Assembly (NCBI GenBank): GCA_937891465.1
Contig: CALAHF010000084.1
Span: forward strand, 1 to 34,415
Reading direction: 5' to 3'
DNA length: 34,415 bases
DNA from: an uncultured Verrucomicrobiales bacterium
GTDB lineage: Bacteria > Verrucomicrobiota > Verrucomicrobiia > Verrucomicrobiales > DEV007
In this document: positions 23,940 through 31,994 of the stretch, one piece after another
How positions within the stretch are numbered: position 1 is the first letter of the stretch
Layout of the letters: each line of letters begins with the position of its first letter
The notes under the pieces: generated by a model
The model's database searches: none
What the model saw: only the letters and a program-made list of their open reading frames with translations
Told to the model about the DNA's origin: nothing
Program-made: the position numbers and the translations under genes

Positions 23940-25130
23940 ATGTCCGAATCGCTCCCAACTCCAATTCCCAAACCCGCCATCACGGCTGCGGGAACGGCGG
24001 TTTTGTGGATCGGATCCGGGCTCGTTTTTCTCGGCTGTGCCCGCTTTTCCGGAGTGACTATTCTGCTGGGAGTTCTCTGCTGGGCAACGATGATCACCGC
24101 GCGTTGGCTGTGTCAGAAAAATCTCAGCGACGTCGAACTTCGCCGCCGTTTACCGCGATCAGCGTTCGCGGGCGAACTTTTTGAAACCTTGATTTCGATT
24201 TACCGGGTTCCTGAAGGCCGATTTCAAATCGATGGGTTCGATCTCGAATTCCGTGATTCCCTCTTGAGTTTAGCCGCTGCCGAAGAGATCGGGCACCTCC
24301 AGAAAGACACCGTGATCACCTTTCCCATTCGCGCACGTTTGCCGCGTCGAGGACTTCATAGTCGGGCCCGTTTTGAACTAAAATCGTCGTGGCCATTCGG
24401 GCTATTTTCAATGCGCATCGTTGAAAATTACCAACTACCAAATGCCATGGAGCGGGATGAAATCCTCATTTTTCCGCGCCCCCTCATGCCTGCACTGTTG
24501 CTTCGCCAACTCGAAAACTTTCAGGCTGAATCGCTTGCCAAAAATAGTTTCGAGCAGGAAAACGCGGGAGATTTTCGAGGAATCCGGCCCTACCGCCCGG
24601 GCGATCCTGTGAAATCGATTCATTGGCCAGCCACCGCGCGCGCGCGCGAACTCGTCGTGCGCGACTGGGATCCACCCCAGCCAAAGCCTCAGCGATTTGG
24701 CGTCATCTTGCATTCATTGGCAACTCCCGGGCAGATGCTCACACCCGATCGTTTTGAAACCGCCGTGCGCATTGCCACAGGATTGCTCATTTATTGCCGC
24801 GAGAACGGAATTCCCGTGTGGATTTCTCCCGACCTAAAATCCATCGACTGGTTAAAAATCCCCGACCAAACGGGTTTTACTGCCGCCCTCGAAGCACTCG
24901 CATTGATTCGCCCCTTGGCTCTGAAATCGCCCAAAAAACTGCAAAAGCGAATTCAACACTTCGAGCGATGCGAACGCCTTTTTGTCATCAGCGACAGCGC
25001 GATCGCGAGTTGGCGAAGTTCCGTTTCCGGCCGCCATTCAAGCCTCATCTTGTTCGATCCTGATTCCGTTTCGACTGGGAAAGGGAGGCGTGTTCGAGTT
25101 AGCCCTAAAACAACAGCAAACCACCGATGA
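23940..25130 (+). CDS. DUF58 membrane protein (MoxR-associated)
   Basis: Two hydrophobic segments near residues 15-60 anchor the protein. The DUF58 signature lies near residues 210-245: QENAGDFRGIRPYRPGDPVKSIHWPATARARELVVRDW, with the Arg-Pro-Tyr-Arg-Pro-Gly-Asp and Ile-His-Trp elements. A von Willebrand-like part follows (RFGVILHSL). DUF58 proteins usually stand between a MoxR AAA ATPase and a TgpA-type transglutaminase. Here the transglutaminase partner follows with a four-base overlap, but no MoxR gene is upstream. The biochemical role of the family is not known. Confidence 0.9.
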   Translation: MSESLPTPIPKPAITAAGTAVLWIGSGLVFLGCARFSGVTILLGVLCWATMITARWLCQKNLSDVELRRRLPRSAFAGELFETLISIYRVPEGRFQIDGFDLEFRDSLLSLAAAEEIGHLQKDTVITFPIRARLPRRGLHSRARFELKSSWPFGLFSMRIVENYQLPNAMERDEILIFPRPLMPALLLRQLENFQAESLAKNSFEQENAGDFRGIRPYRPGDPVKSIHWPATARARELVVRDWDPPQPKPQRFGVILHSLATPGQMLTPDRFETAVRIATGLLIYCRENGIPVWISPDLKSIDWLKIPDQTGFTAALEALALIRPLALKSPKKLQKRIQHFERCERLFVISDSAIASWRSSVSGRHSSLILFDPDSVSTGKGRRVRVSPKTTANHR

Positions 25131-27202
25131 TACCCATTTGGATCGTTTTTCTGATATTGCTGATCACGGATGTTTCCGTGGGCTGGATGATTTCGGAATC
25201 GCCCATGCCGCTGCTTTTAGTCGCGGTCGGAATGATTATGTTCGGCGGGTTTCGTCTGTTTGGTCGAAGCGTTGCGGAAAATTCATTACCGTTCATTTCG
25301 GTTTCAATTTTCATCGCGGCATTTTGGCTTTTTGAGCGCCAGCTCGCGCGGGTGATGCTTTCCGATTTGCCAGTGCTTTTTCACGTCGGAGTCGCGTTGC
25401 ATTTTTGGCTGTGGGGCAGTCGCACGCCCCGCTTTTGGATGGCACTTGTGGCAAGTAGTCTGATTTTCTGGACGGCAGGAACGACGGAGATTTACGGGAA
25501 TTCGAAGCTGCTCGTCCGCAGTCTCGCTGCGCTCGGGATCGTTCTTCCTGTTTGGTATTTCTTGCAAAAACCCAAGATGTTGCGCGGCATTAAACTTGCC
25601 GTTGGCCCCTTACTGGCGGTAATCGCTGCATCAATTTTTCTGGCGGGCCTTGTGGTGCCGATGGATTCGTTTTCAGGAAAAATCTTCGACTGGATGAATC
25701 GCGAAACGGAGGAGAGTTACCTCGCGGATTCCGACTTGAATTTGAATGCGGTGACGGTTGGGAGAGGCTCGATCGATTCGAGTTCGCGGGAATTGCCAAA
25801 ACGGGCAGATTTGGAATTGAATGAAGTCATTCGAATGCATTTGCTGATTAAAAATCGGGCAGATTTCTCGCGTCTCATGCAACAGCCTGTTTATTTAAAA
25901 ACGTCATCGCTCGCCATTTTTGACACACCTTCGCGACTCGCACCAAACCGGGTGGGCAACTGGTTTTTAGATTCAGACGACAACTCAGTCGATGGCAGAA
26001 CCCAAATTGGAAAAGGCGCGGAACCGTTCGTGAATTTTTCAGTGCTGATTGATCGGGAGCTCACGTCGACGCTCCCACTGATTCCCGGAACAAGCAGGGT
26101 GCATGTCGATTCGATCTACGAATTTGCAACGGACTGGTGGCAAATCGAACCTCGTGGTGAGCAGAAACTGATCCGATTTGATGCCGCAGTTCCTGCCTCG
26201 GCGCTCGATCCGGTCGACTTGTCCAACGCTAACTTACAAAAGGGTGAACTCGCTAAATTCCCATTTCGAACGCCTTCATTTTCCGGATTGTCGCTGAACA
26301 TTCGTGATCTCGCGGCCAAAGTGGTGCCTGATAAAACCGCACCGTTGGCTGAAAAATTGACTGCCCTGAAATCGTTTTTTGAAACGGACGTGAAGTATTC
26401 ATTGGCCTATCGAAATCCCAAAAATCTCGATCCGCTGGACAATTTTCTTTTCGAAGAAAAACGCGGGCACTGCGAGCTTTTCACATCGGCAACAGTTCTA
26501 ATGCTACGTCACCTCGACATTCCCAGCCGCGTTTCCTATGGCTATCTGGGCGGCGAATACGATTTGGAAAACCGGCTGATCACCTTTCGCGATCGGGACT
26601 ATCATTCATGGCCGGAGATTTTCATCGAAGGAAAAGGCTGGCAGGTCTTCGATACGACCCCCGATTCGACGGGTCGAGTCGGCCCGCCGCAACAGGCCAA
26701 ACCGCGCCCCGGGGCAGAAATTGATCTAGCGGCTTACGACGATATTGGTCAGGTCGAAGCCACTTTTGCCAATCAGCGTTCCGTATTCGAAATTGCGTTG
26801 GATAAGGCGCTGCTCTTTTTGTCGCGCAATTTTGTGCTTCTTCTCGGCCTGATTGCAGCCGCGGCGTGGGCGTGGTCATTTTTCTCGAAAAAAAATCGGG
26901 GAGCTGGCGATGGCGAGCGTCGATCAGGCCAGTTAGCCCGCGTCGGATCAAATTCCGACGGAATACCCCGCTTTGTCGTCGATTTGCAAAGCATCGGCAG
27001 TCGACTGGGCTTACCCAAAAAGGCGGCGCAGACGTGGCGGGAGTTTTTGGAAAGCCTCAAATCGGAAGGGCATTGCCACAGCGAGTTTGACGCAATGATT
27101 GATTATTTTTATGCCATTCGATACTGCGATGACGAGCGAGATCGCAAGCTGGAGCGCAGTTTTTCGGATACCGCCCGCGCTTTTTCTAAAAAAGAAGATT
27201 GA
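25127..27202 (+). CDS. TgpA-like membrane transglutaminase
   Basis: The first roughly 175 residues are about five or six membrane helices (TgpA N-terminal domain). A periplasmic region carries the transglutaminase core with Cys449 (RGHCELFTSATVLMLRHL), His493 (DYHSWPEIF) and Asp509 (WQVFDTTP), so the triad is intact. Another membrane helix (NFVLLLGLIAAAAWAWSFF) and a cytoplasmic DUF4129-like tail follow. Length 691 is normal for the family. The TgpA prototype of Pseudomonas is reported as essential for viability. It overlaps the DUF58 gene by four bases (ATGA), indicating coupling. It should act on periplasmic protein substrates that remain unidentified. Confidence 0.92.
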   Translation: MIPIWIVFLILLITDVSVGWMISESPMPLLLVAVGMIMFGGFRLFGRSVAENSLPFISVSIFIAAFWLFERQLARVMLSDLPVLFHVGVALHFWLWGSRTPRFWMALVASSLIFWTAGTTEIYGNSKLLVRSLAALGIVLPVWYFLQKPKMLRGIKLAVGPLLAVIAASIFLAGLVVPMDSFSGKIFDWMNRETEESYLADSDLNLNAVTVGRGSIDSSSRELPKRADLELNEVIRMHLLIKNRADFSRLMQQPVYLKTSSLAIFDTPSRLAPNRVGNWFLDSDDNSVDGRTQIGKGAEPFVNFSVLIDRELTSTLPLIPGTSRVHVDSIYEFATDWWQIEPRGEQKLIRFDAAVPASALDPVDLSNANLQKGELAKFPFRTPSFSGLSLNIRDLAAKVVPDKTAPLAEKLTALKSFFETDVKYSLAYRNPKNLDPLDNFLFEEKRGHCELFTSATVLMLRHLDIPSRVSYGYLGGEYDLENRLITFRDRDYHSWPEIFIEGKGWQVFDTTPDSTGRVGPPQQAKPRPGAEIDLAAYDDIGQVEATFANQRSVFEIALDKALLFLSRNFVLLLGLIAAAAWAWSFFSKKNRGAGDGERRSGQLARVGSNSDGIPRFVVDLQSIGSRLGLPKKAAQTWREFLESLKSEGHCHSEFDAMIDYFYAIRYCDDERDRKLERSFSDTARAFSKKED

Positions 27203-27266
27203 ACCCGCATTTTCCAGTCCAATTTCGGCTTTGCAGCATCCCCTGCCGTGACTATCTTGCGGAGTC

Positions 27267-28697
27267 ATGTTCCGTTCTTTAGCCAGTTCCATCATCACGC
27301 TCGTCGCGGTGCTTTTGTTCGCATTTACGATGCTGTTCGTCTTTTCCGGCAGCGCTGGGGTGAAATTTCAACGAAATGCGCTGGTTGGTGATGTCCCAAC
27401 AGCCACCGTGGTAAAAGACTATCTCGCTGAACAGAAAGCGAAGGCAGAACCTGTCGACAACGGCTTTACCCGAGAAATGACGGACGAACCCGCTGATACC
27501 GAACCAGAAGGTGGTGGCGATCGGGTGGTGTTGTGGGTCAGTCTTCCCGGCTTCCGGACCGACTACGTAGACAAAGCTGAGGCCCCGTTCTTGCAGCAAA
27601 TGGTGAGCGAAGGCGCCAGCACAGACAAGATGAAGCCGAATTTCCCGTGTCTCACCGCACCGGCTCACGCGACGTTGGCAACAGGAACGACGGTCGACAC
27701 TCACGGCATTCCAATGGATAAATTTCGCATTGAGGACGGCTCGGTCGTCGAAGCCGACGGGCCGCATCTGACGGCGGAGCCAATCTGGACAACGGCCACT
27801 CGCCAAGGAGTTCGGGTGCTGGTTCACGATTGGCCGACATCATTCACCCAACCGGCTGAAAATGCGGCGGCTTATTCCAACGCAAGCTACAACAAAGATT
27901 CAACGGATCAGGAGCGACTCGACGCGCTTTACAAAGCGTGGAGCGAGGACAAAGACGAAAACAAACTGCGTCTCGTCATGTGCAAGCTGGATGGAATCAA
28001 TACGGGGGCACAAGTAAATGGCCCGCGAACAGATGAAGCTTATGCAGAGGTCGGTAAGACAGATAAAGTGCTCAAAGGCTTTATCGATAAAGTGAAGGAA
28101 AACTGGGCAACGCTCGCGAAACCCAATGCTGAACTCGTCGTCCTCGTAACGACCGATCACGGAATGGTTGCAACCGAAAAAAATATCAATTTGGGCAAAT
28201 TGCTTGGCCCTGATATGCTGAAGAATATCGATTTTGTCGCCCATGACGCGATCGGCCAGTTGTATTTCAAAGACCTTCCCGACAGCGCCGGTGAAGTGAA
28301 ATTGTTCGAAGACAAATTCGACAATGCGGTGAGCAAAATGATCAACTTCCGCACGTTCAGACCTGAAGATGTCCCCGCGAACTGGAAGTTCAACATCCCG
28401 GGCCGAACCGGTGATCGAATTCTCGTATTGAAATCGGGCTTCGCGTTCACTGACTTCGAAGCAGAAGAGCCTGTTTTTATTCCCAGTGAAGGCCCCAATC
28501 TTTTCGGCTGCTACGGCTTCCCTGCTGAAGACGCCCTTCGAATGGCTGGACGCTGCATCATTTGGGGTTACCCGAATCAGCCGAGCACCCGTGACATGGG
28601 CGAAATCGACCAAACCGTTTTTCACTCCAGTGTTTGTAAACTACTCGACATCGAACCTTCAGAGAAGGCCTCGACAACCATGATTTCGGTCGACTAA
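27267..28697 (+). CDS. NPP/alkaline-phosphatase-fold protein with missing metal ligands
   Basis: A membrane anchor (IITLVAVLLFAFTMLFVFSGS) precedes a type I phosphodiesterase/NPP domain. The nucleophile region KPNFPCLTAPAHATLATG has Thr130 and DTHGIPMD follows, while VTTDHGM (Asp297, His298) and LDGINTGA (Asp242) are recognisable. However, the first metal Asp of the usual ISxDGFR is Pro94 (SLPGFR), the His normally four residues after Asp242 is Thr246, and the His of the usual GTHGY is Tyr416 (GCYGF). Half of the usual two-metal site is therefore gone, so it may be inactive, bind one metal, or have changed chemistry. It lies 10 bases before thiD. Confidence 0.8.
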   Translation: MFRSLASSIITLVAVLLFAFTMLFVFSGSAGVKFQRNALVGDVPTATVVKDYLAEQKAKAEPVDNGFTREMTDEPADTEPEGGGDRVVLWVSLPGFRTDYVDKAEAPFLQQMVSEGASTDKMKPNFPCLTAPAHATLATGTTVDTHGIPMDKFRIEDGSVVEADGPHLTAEPIWTTATRQGVRVLVHDWPTSFTQPAENAAAYSNASYNKDSTDQERLDALYKAWSEDKDENKLRLVMCKLDGINTGAQVNGPRTDEAYAEVGKTDKVLKGFIDKVKENWATLAKPNAELVVLVTTDHGMVATEKNINLGKLLGPDMLKNIDFVAHDAIGQLYFKDLPDSAGEVKLFEDKFDNAVSKMINFRTFRPEDVPANWKFNIPGRTGDRILVLKSGFAFTDFEAEEPVFIPSEGPNLFGCYGFPAEDALRMAGRCIIWGYPNQPSTRDMGEIDQTVFHSSVCKLLDIEPSEKASTTMISVD

Positions 28698-28707
28698 TTC
28701 GCGATTT

Positions 28708-29514
28708 TTGAAAGCGATCCTCACCATCGCCGGTTCCGATTCTTCAAGCGGCGCCGGCATTCAAGCCGATTTAAAAACGATCGCTCACTTCGGTGGTTAC
28801 GGACTGTGCGCCGTGACTTCGATCGTGGCTGAAGTTCCCGGCGATGTGCGTTCGATTCATATCACACCGCCGAAAATTCTAGCCGATCAGCTCAGCGTTC
28901 TCGCCGAGCATTTCACGATCGCAGCCGTCAAAACCGGCATGTTGGCGACTGCCGAAAGCGCCACCGTCGTTGCTGATTTTCTCGATAGAAATCCGGACAT
29001 CCCCCTCGTCGTCGATCCCGTTCTCGTCGCCAGCTCGGGGCAGAATTTGACCGAGGCCGACACGATCGAAGTGTATCGAAACCGACTCATCGCCCGCGCT
29101 TTGGTGACCACTCCAAATTACGCAGAAATTCGCGCTCTGCTTGATTCCAAGTCCATCGATCCGTCCCAACTTGCCGCCGAATTTGTCGCCCGCTTTCAAG
29201 CCCCCGTTTTGCTAAAAGGAGGACACTTGCCCGAAAATAGCCCTCGTCCGGAAGAGGCGACCGATCTCTATCGTGACGTCGAAACCAGCTTCGAACTGAC
29301 CACACCCCGTCTCGATCTTCCCGACACCCACGGGACTGGCTGCACGCTTTCCGCTGCCATCGCCGCGGTTTACGAAGCTGATCTTCCTATTTTTGACGTT
29401 CTGTCTCAGGCAAAAAATTACCTCACCCGCGCCCTAATCGAGGCCCATGAATTTCCGCGCCCCAATGACGCTCCGCTCCGCGCATTGAATCATTTCCCAA
29501 AAGGCGTATCCTAG
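28708..29514 (+). CDS. thiD: Hydroxymethylpyrimidine (phospho)kinase
   Basis: ThiD phosphorylates HMP and HMP-phosphate on the way to thiamine. The sequence shows ILTIAGSDSSSGAGIQADLKTI at the start, AVKTGMLATAE, VVDPVLVASSG, TTPNYAEI, PVLLKGGH and the anion-hole motif DTHGTGCTLSAAIAAV. It has ribokinase-family length (268) and no fused ThiE. TTG 28708 is the only sensible start, giving MKAILTIAGSD. It stands between the NPP-like gene and the S41-like gene with gaps of 10 and 15 bases, so it shares their transcript. No other thiamine gene is in the window. Confidence 0.95.
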   Translation: MKAILTIAGSDSSSGAGIQADLKTIAHFGGYGLCAVTSIVAEVPGDVRSIHITPPKILADQLSVLAEHFTIAAVKTGMLATAESATVVADFLDRNPDIPLVVDPVLVASSGQNLTEADTIEVYRNRLIARALVTTPNYAEIRALLDSKSIDPSQLAAEFVARFQAPVLLKGGHLPENSPRPEEATDLYRDVETSFELTTPRLDLPDTHGTGCTLSAAIAAVYEADLPIFDVLSQAKNYLTRALIEAHEFPRPNDAPLRALNHFPKGVS

Positions 29515-29529
29515 CCGCGAACCACGCTT

Positions 29530-30738
29530 ATGATGAACCGCAGCCTCACCGTTTTTGCCCTAGCCACCGCGAGCTTCGCCGTTGTCTTATCAGGTTCAGC
29601 AGAGGAGAAAAAAGTACCCCTTCCAGTCATCAAAAAAACGATGGCCGGCACCCCGCCCGAAATCCCGCAAAACCGGGTAGATGATCTCAACCAGGCCAGT
29701 CTTCAGGAAGCCTTTCGCCTGCTCCGATCCGAATACATCAAACGGGATGATTTTGATTATTTGGAACTCAATCGGGCAGCGTTGCAGGGACTTCTGGAGC
29801 GACTTGAGTTTGGCGCCACAATTCTTACCGAGAAGGATCGTTCCTCGCGCAATTCGCCATTCAAATACTTTGCCACGACGATCGATAAATCCACCGGCTA
29901 CATTCGATTTGGGAAATTCAACAACTCAGAAGTGGCCAGCCTCGATCTGTCCCTGAAAAAATTTAAGAAAGACCACGGCGCCGCCCTTGAAACACTCGTG
30001 CTCGATTTACGCTCGCCGCAGGCTCAGGCAGAATTCGAAGTCGCCGCTCAAATTCTCAGCCGATTTCGTCCACCGAACGAATTGCTCTTTAAAATCCGCC
30101 GCCCGCAAGCCGATCGCCCTCGCCTTTTCATCGCCAAAGCCGGCGACACATCGTGGATAAAACAGCTCATCGTGCTGGTGGATAAAGAAACCGGAAACGT
30201 CGGCGAAATCATCGCGGGGGTTCTGAAGAAACAAGATCCAGCGGTGATTCTAATCGGTGAAAAAACCAAAGGACTGACCGTTGAATATCGCGATGTTCCC
30301 CTCGGTGAAGACCGGATTTTGCGCTATGCCATCGCCGAAGTCATTCTCGATGATGACTCCTCGCTTTTTCAAACCGGCATCACTCCCGACATCGTTGCAA
30401 TCGGGAATCGGAAATTCAAACTGGAAATTTTCCGACGCACCGAAGCGAAAGAAAGCGAACTCGCTGATTACCTGTTTCAAAAACAACGCCCTCGGATGAA
30501 CGAAGCCGCGCTCGTTGCCGGAACGGATCCCGAACTCGATTATTACCTTGCGAGATCCAACGGACGCCCCACGCCGTGGGATACTCCACCCCTCGAAGAC
30601 CGCACCTTACAGCAGGCTGTGGATTTACTGACGACGACCAAATTTTTCGCACCGAAAAACGAGACAAAGCTCAAAAAATGGGAGCCCGAATCCAAGGCCG
30701 ACGATAAAAACGCGGAAGGCGAAACGGACGAAGATTAA
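29530..30738 (+). CDS. S41-peptidase-like secreted protein without catalytic serine
   Basis: Signal peptide MMNRSLTVFALATASFAVVLSGSA, then a helical region and a C-terminal-processing-peptidase fold: GYIRFGKFNNSEVASLDLSLKKF, ALETLVLDLRSPQ, IVLVDKETGNVGEIIAGVL, VILIGEKTKGLTVE. In active members the GSASASEI-like loop holds the nucleophilic Ser. The matching stretch here (ETGNVGEI, residues 220-227) has no serine, with Asn223 at the expected position. The general-base Lys alignment is unclear (Lys245 or Lys247 nearby). There is no PDZ domain between the helical region and the core. It is probably a pseudo-peptidase. The tail is Lys/Glu/Asp-rich. Start could equally be ATG 29533. Confidence 0.78.
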   Translation: MMNRSLTVFALATASFAVVLSGSAEEKKVPLPVIKKTMAGTPPEIPQNRVDDLNQASLQEAFRLLRSEYIKRDDFDYLELNRAALQGLLERLEFGATILTEKDRSSRNSPFKYFATTIDKSTGYIRFGKFNNSEVASLDLSLKKFKKDHGAALETLVLDLRSPQAQAEFEVAAQILSRFRPPNELLFKIRRPQADRPRLFIAKAGDTSWIKQLIVLVDKETGNVGEIIAGVLKKQDPAVILIGEKTKGLTVEYRDVPLGEDRILRYAIAEVILDDDSSLFQTGITPDIVAIGNRKFKLEIFRRTEAKESELADYLFQKQRPRMNEAALVAGTDPELDYYLARSNGRPTPWDTPPLEDRTLQQAVDLLTTTKFFAPKNETKLKKWEPESKADDKNAEGETDED

Positions 30739-30740
30739 AT

Positions 30741-30800
30741 TTTCGCGCTTCACGAAGCAACAGGGTCTGTTCGATGATCCAACCCTATTGGTTCGAAAAA
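30741..30800 (+). repeat. Dispersed palindrome, copy C (best full copy)
   Basis: The left arm TTCACGAAGCAACAGGGT (30749-30766), spacer CTGTTCGATGATCCA and right arm ACCCTATTGGTTCGAAAA form a long imperfect hairpin with about 14 of 18 arm positions paired. It occupies the gap between the S41-like stop and the bioF start. It is the reference copy for the family. Confidence 0.9.
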
Positions 30801-30817
30801 ATCTCTCTTTTCAAAAC

Positions 30818-31960
30818 ATGCGCTCTGCTGAAGACGAACTTGCCGAAATCGACAAATCCGGTCTGCGGAGACAACTGCGAATCCTTGAATCCCCGCAGTC
30901 GCCGGTTGTCATGATTGATGGCCGCGAAATGATCAATTTTTCGTCGAACGACTATCTCGGAATCGCTAACAGTTCCGTTTTGAAAAAAGCGTTTGTGGAA
31001 GGCATCGAGAAATTCGGAGTCGGTTCCGGCGCATCTCGGCTGATTAGTGGCACGCATGCTCCGCACCGTGATTTCGAGCGCGGGCTGGCCGAATTCAAAC
31101 GAACCGAAGCTGCGTTATTTTTTGGCTCTGGCTATGCGACCGCGACGGGCGCAATCCCCGCCGTTGTTGGAAAAAACGACATCGTGATTCTCGATAAATT
31201 GTGCCACGCCAGCCTCATCGATGGCGCAAAATTGAGCGGGGCGACGATGCGGATTTTTCCTCACAACGACCTCGCCAAACTCGAATCGCATCTTCGCTGG
31301 GCGCATGAACAAATTGGGAATGGCGATGGACGAATTTTGATTCTCACCGAATCCGTTTTTTCGATGGATGGCGATGTCGCTCCATTGATCGAAATCGTTG
31401 AGTTAAAAAAAGAGCACGATGCTTTGCTGCTCGTCGATGAAGCCCACGCCTTCGGAGTATTCGGGCCGGATGGACGTGGCTACGCAGCCGAACTTGGACT
31501 CGATTCTGATATCGATTTTCAAATGGGAACGCTCAGCAAGGCGGCTGGCCTCAGTGGAGGTTATTTGTGTGCATCAAAGTCGTGGATCGATCTAATCATC
31601 AACCGCGCGCGCAGTTTCATCTACTCAACGGCGCCACCGCCAGCCCTCGCTGCGGCGGCTTCAGCGAGCTTGAAGTTGATTTACAGTTCCGACGGCGACG
31701 TGTTGCGCGATCAACTGCGAGCGAATATCCGTCGATTTTCGGAGATCGCTGAAAGCGCAATCATCCCAAAAATCATCGGCGAGAACGATGCGACGCTTGC
31801 GGTTGCGAAACAGCTTCACGATAAAGGATATCTCGTGCCGGCCATTCGTTTTCCAACTGTCCCGCGTGGCACTGCTCGCCTTCGGATTACTCTTTCTGCC
31901 ACGCATTCGGCCGAACAAATTGAATCATTAAAAAACGAACTGACAGGGTTGATTTGCTGA
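30818..31960 (+). CDS. bioF: 8-amino-7-oxononanoate synthase-like PLP enzyme
   Basis: BioF condenses pimeloyl-ACP/CoA with alanine in biotin synthesis; close relatives include 2-amino-3-ketobutyrate CoA ligase. Family marks are NFSSNDYLGIA, GSGASRLISGTHAPHRDFE, DKLCHASLIDGAKLSGA, ESVFSMDGDVAPL, VDEAHAFGVFGPDGRG and the PLP-lysine motif GTLSKAAGLSGGY (Lys241). ATG 30818 (380 residues) is preferred to TTG 30788, which starts within the palindrome and adds ten untypical residues. Biotin synthesis is the likeliest role, but no other bio gene is nearby. The C-terminus LTGLIC and stop TGA fall inside palindrome copy G. Confidence 0.85.
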   Translation: MRSAEDELAEIDKSGLRRQLRILESPQSPVVMIDGREMINFSSNDYLGIANSSVLKKAFVEGIEKFGVGSGASRLISGTHAPHRDFERGLAEFKRTEAALFFGSGYATATGAIPAVVGKNDIVILDKLCHASLIDGAKLSGATMRIFPHNDLAKLESHLRWAHEQIGNGDGRILILTESVFSMDGDVAPLIEIVELKKEHDALLLVDEAHAFGVFGPDGRGYAAELGLDSDIDFQMGTLSKAAGLSGGYLCASKSWIDLIINRARSFIYSTAPPPALAAAASASLKLIYSSDGDVLRDQLRANIRRFSEIAESAIIPKIIGENDATLAVAKQLHDKGYLVPAIRFPTVPRGTARLRITLSATHSAEQIESLKNELTGLIC

Positions 31961-31979
31961 ACTTACCCTACCAAATCGC
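31936..31979 (+). repeat. Dispersed palindrome, copy G (end of bioF)
   Basis: CGAACTGACAGGGTTGATTT followed by GCTGAACTTACCCTACCAAATCG aligns to copies A and C: ACAGGGT, a TTNG-TGAAC core and ACCCT are kept. It is more diverged than A-D. It contains the last codons and the TGA of bioF. A second perfect hairpin, ATTCAA-CTCG-TTGAAT (31985-32000), follows directly. Confidence 0.65.
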
Positions 31980-31994
31980 GTCAGATTCAACTCG

